Shown: in pieces, positions 4,612 through 6,742 of the stretch
Layout: every line of letters begins with the position of its first letter
Position numbering within the stretch: position 1 is the first letter of the stretch
NCBI GenBank assembly: GCA_900548495.1
Contig: URKT01000099.1
Coordinates: 1-6,742 of the forward strand
Direction of reading: 5' to 3'
Length of the DNA: 6,742 nucleotides
Source: an uncultured Collinsella sp.
Lineage (GTDB): Bacteria; Actinomycetota; Coriobacteriia; Coriobacteriales; Coriobacteriaceae
Program-made: the position numbers and the translations under genes
Notes under the pieces: model-generated
What the model saw: the letters and a program-made list of their open reading frames with translations, nothing else
The model's database searches: none
What the model was told of the DNA's origin: nothing

Positions 4612-6093
4612 ATGCGCCAGGGATTCGACAACGAAAAATACATCGAGCTGCAAGCCGCCAACATCAGAAAGCGCATCGCGCAATTCGGCGGCAAACTCTA
4701 TCTGGAATTCGGAGGCAAGCTCTTCGACGACTACCACGCCTCGCGCGTGCTGCCCGGCTTTGAGCCGGACACCAAGTTCCGCATGTTGGAAAGTCTGGTG
4801 GACGATGTGGAAATCGTCATCGCCATCAACGCCAACCATATCGAAAAAGGCAAGACCCGCGGCGACCTCGGTATCCCCTACGACGAGGACGTGCTGCGAC
4901 TCATCGACGTGTTCCGTTCCCGCGGCTTCCTCGTCGGCTCCGTAGTGCTCACCCAATACGCCAATCAGCCCGCCGCCGACGCCTACCGCCACCGCCTCGA
5001 GCAACTCGGCGTCACCTGCCGCCTGCACTACCCGATCGCCGGATACCCGCACGACATCGAACGCATCGTTTCAGACGACGGATACGGCAAGAACGAGTAC
5101 ATCGAGACCACCCGGCCGCTCGTCGTGGTCACCGCGCCCGGCCCTGGCTCCGGCAAACTCGCCACGTGCCTGAGCCAGCTCTACCACGAGCACCAGCGCG
5201 GCATCGACGCCGGCTATGCCAAATACGAGACGTTCCCCATCTGGAATCTTCCGCTCAACCATCCGGTCAACATCGCGTACGAGGCTGCCACCGTCGACCT
5301 CGACGATGCCAATATCATCGACCCGTTCCATCTGGAGGCGTACGGCGAGACCACCGTCAACTACAACCGCGACGTCGAAGCATTCCCCGTGCTCAAAGCC
5401 ATGATGGAGCGCATCATGGGCGAAAGCCCCTATCAGAGCCCCACCGATATGGGCGTCAACATGGCCGGATACGCCATTGTGGACGACGATGCCTGCCGCG
5501 ATGCCGCGCGTCTGGAAATCGTGCGCCGCTACTTCGCCGCCGCCGTGCACTTGAAGCGCACCGGCACTGGCGAGGAACAGGTGGAGCGGCTGCGCTCCAT
5601 CATGAACCGGGCCGGCGTGACCCCCGATCTTTCTCCCGCCCGCGCCGTGGCCCTTGAGAAGGAAGCCGCCACCGGTGCCCCGGCTGGTGCCATGGTGCTG
5701 CCCGATGGCCATGTGGTCACCGGCAAAACCGGCGACCTGTTGGGCGCGGCCAGCGCGCTGCTGATGCACGCGCTCAAGGCCGTCACCGGTGTTGACGAAA
5801 CCATTCCGGTAATCGACGATGCCGCCATCGAACCCATCTGTCGGCTGAAAACCGAGCATCTCAACAGCGTGAACCGACGCTTGCACTCGGATGAGACGCT
5901 GATTGCATTGTCAATCACCAGCGCCACCAGTCCTGTGGCCGCTCGCGTCATCGACGGGCTCAAACAGTTGCGGGGCTGCGACGCCTTCTTCTCCGTTATC
6001 ATCTCATCCACGGACGAGGCGCTGTATCGCAAACTCGGCATCAACGTGTGCTGCGAACCGAAGTACGAACGGGTGAGTCTGTATCACCGGTAA
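4612..6093 (+). CDS. DUF1846 domain-containing protein
   Basis: A full-length 493-residue cytoplasmic protein of the DUF1846 family, whose biochemical role I do not know to be established. It begins MRQGFDNEKYIELQAANIRKRI, the family's typical start. LYLEFGGKLFDDYHASRVLPGF and IAINANHIEKGKTRGDLGIPY follow, and a glycine-rich GPGSGK loop at residues 177-182 resembles a nucleotide-binding loop. The middle contains IWNLPLNHPVN and YQSPTDMGVNMAGYAI, both strongly conserved in the family. The open frame extends to 4498, but that part crosses the dyad and the promoter. The ATG at 4612 matches homologue starts, with GGAAAGGG (4592-4599) upstream at rather long spacing; an ATG at 4600 is the alternative. 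Strong GC bias at third codon positions contrasts with the toxin module. It appears to be monocistronic backbone DNA, probably bifidobacterial. Confidence 0.92.
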   Translation: MRQGFDNEKYIELQAANIRKRIAQFGGKLYLEFGGKLFDDYHASRVLPGFEPDTKFRMLESLVDDVEIVIAINANHIEKGKTRGDLGIPYDEDVLRLIDVFRSRGFLVGSVVLTQYANQPAADAYRHRLEQLGVTCRLHYPIAGYPHDIERIVSDDGYGKNEYIETTRPLVVVTAPGPGSGKLATCLSQLYHEHQRGIDAGYAKYETFPIWNLPLNHPVNIAYEAATVDLDDANIIDPFHLEAYGETTVNYNRDVEAFPVLKAMMERIMGESPYQSPTDMGVNMAGYAIVDDDACRDAARLEIVRRYFAAAVHLKRTGTGEEQVERLRSIMNRAGVTPDLSPARAVALEKEAATGAPAGAMVLPDGHVVTGKTGDLLGAASALLMHALKAVTGVDETIPVIDDAAIEPICRLKTEHLNSVNRRLHSDETLIALSITSATSPVAARVIDGLKQLRGCDAFFSVIISSTDEALYRKLGINVCCEPKYERVSLYHR

Positions 6094-6119
6094 GCGCCAC
6101 CGATAAGCGCGGTATGCCG

Positions 6120-6165
6120 CGAATCGTCAAGCCGGTAATCATGCAGCATGCGGCCTGACAATTCG
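6120..6165. repeat. Imperfect 14-bp inverted repeat after the DUF1846 gene
   Basis: CGAATCGTCAAGCC (6120-6133) pairs with GGCCTGACAATTCG (6152-6165) at 12 of 14 positions; the loop contains a second small dyad, ATGC-A-GCAT (6141-6149). It begins 27 bp after the stop codon and could fold into a stable stem that ends the transcript, although no T-run follows. The rest of the gap up to 6268 shows nothing else I can support. Confidence 0.5.
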
Positions 6166-6268
6166 CTGCTGTCGCATTGTCTCTCCCCTCGGCCATGCTG
6201 GGCTTGTTTTCCGTTTGTTGGAGAGAACGGGGAATGCCATCAGCACTACGGAAAGAGAAGGATTATCC

Positions 6269-6702
6269 GTGAAGCGGTTCGTGGGTTTAGACGGTATTAA
6301 AGGACTAGCGCTGATAGCCATTGTGCTGTACCACTGCATGCAGCAACGGCTGCCAGGCGGATTCTACGGAGTCGACGTGTTCTTCACCGTCTCTGGATTC
6401 CTGATTGCCGTCAGTTTGATTCGTTCTCTGGCGAAAACCGGATCGCTGAATCTCGTGCGATATATTCCCAAGCGTGCAGCACGTCTCTATCCGGCGCTGT
6501 TTCTGCTGATTCCGGTCATCGTCTCCGTCGGCTGGCTGTTCGATCACGACATTCTAGTTTCCATCCGCGACCAAGTCATCACCGTGCTGCTGGGCTGCTA
6601 CAACTGGTACGCCATTGCCGGAGGCCAAAGCTATTTCGACCAAATGAACCCGCAGGTGTTTCGCCATCTGTGGTTCATTGGCGTGCTCATGCAGTTCTAC
6701 GT
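6269..6702 (+). CDS. Acyltransferase-3 family membrane protein (OatA/OafA-like), N-terminal part
   Basis: The first 144 residues of a multi-spanning membrane O-acyltransferase that would transfer acetyl or similar groups to cell-envelope polymer; the rest is cut by the contig end. Seen in order: KRFVGLDGIKGLALIAIVLYH (2-22) with the family's conserved histidine at 22; GGFYGVDVFFTVSGFLI (30-46); RAARLYPAL (69-77); and HLWFIGVLMQFY (133-144). The last replaces the OafA-like HxWSLxVEEQFY, closer to the HLWYL...FY variant of some Gram-positive O-acetyltransferases. The GTG start at 6269 is chosen for its position before the first conserved residues and its AAGGA (6258-6262) six bases upstream. 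Peptidoglycan or exopolysaccharide acetylation are both possible. Reading past 6702 gives adapter residues (CLLYTSPSPRD) and must be ignored. Confidence 0.88.
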
Positions 6703-6742
6703 CTGTCTCTTATACACATCTCCGAGCCCACGAGACATGCGC
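6703..6742 (-). other. Untrimmed Nextera i7/read-2 adapter (artefact)
   Basis: From 6703 the contig reads the reverse complement of the Tn5 mosaic end, then CCGAGCCCACGAGAC and ATGCGC, the first six bases of the same index seen at the other end. Both ends carry the same i7-side adapter. Not genome. Confidence 0.98.

Noticed and set aside
4015..5052. Long minus-strand ORF (345 codons)
   Set aside because: Antisense shadow of the immunity and DUF1846 genes; composition is that of a complement frame and no family is recognisable.
5071..5886. Minus-strand 271-codon ORF inside DUF1846
   Set aside because: Shadow frame of a GC-rich gene, Gly/His/Val-rich with no domain.
50..6702. CRISPR array, tRNA, rRNA or tRNA-type attachment site
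   Set aside because: No regularly spaced repeats, no tRNA-like cloverleaf sequence and no rRNA motif were seen.

Overview
This is a short assembled contig, not a clean genomic window. Both ends carry untrimmed Illumina Nextera adapter (about 1-49 and 6703-6742), so only 50-6702 is biological sequence. The right third (about 4390-6702) reads as actinobacterial, probably Bifidobacterium, chromosome: a GC-rich DUF1846 gene and the start of a membrane acyltransferase. The left two thirds are accessory DNA with a looser codon bias. They hold IS66-family insertion sequence debris, a lone efflux transporter and a toxin-immunity module. Taxon assignment is from protein resemblance only; the IS66 and transporter genes also resemble those of gut Coriobacteriia.

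Layout, left to right. (1) 50-572: the 3' end of an IS66 element, comprising a frameshifted C-terminal piece of the TnpC transposase, a perfect 15-bp inverted repeat and the right terminal repeat. (2) 576-1901, minus strand: a complete 441-residue MFS transporter whose stop codon lies 3 bp from the IS66 tip. (3) 1955-1976: a second IS66-type terminus, 21/22 identical to the first and facing the other way, so the transporter sits between two IS66 ends. (4) 2028-2705: the C-terminal remnant of a large HerA/VirB4-like ATPase. (5) 2706-3989: a polymorphic toxin with an Endonuclease_NS_2-type nuclease domain, broken by a one-base frameshift near 3799-3805. (6) 3982-4365: a YezG/DUF600-family immunity protein. 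Genes 4-6 are packed head to tail with 0-nt and 1-nt junctions and look like one operon. (7) 4366-4611: a probable island/chromosome junction, a 26-codon minus-strand ORF that may be the stump of an interrupted gene, a perfect 13-bp dyad and a strong promoter. (8) 4612-6093: the DUF1846 protein. (9) 6269-6702: the N-terminal 144 residues of an OatA/OafA-like acyltransferase, cut by the contig end.

The most interesting content is the ATPase-toxin-immunity operon. The toxin has paired hydrophobic helices, a duplicated 28-residue linker and a C-terminal nuclease with an RGH motif, followed by its cognate-type immunity gene. Here it is degraded at both ends: the ATPase lacks its motor domain next to IS66 debris, and the toxin lacks its last ~60 in-frame residues. 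The immunity gene is intact. This suggests a decayed interbacterial-competition locus retaining protection, unless the frameshifts are sequencing errors on a low-coverage contig.
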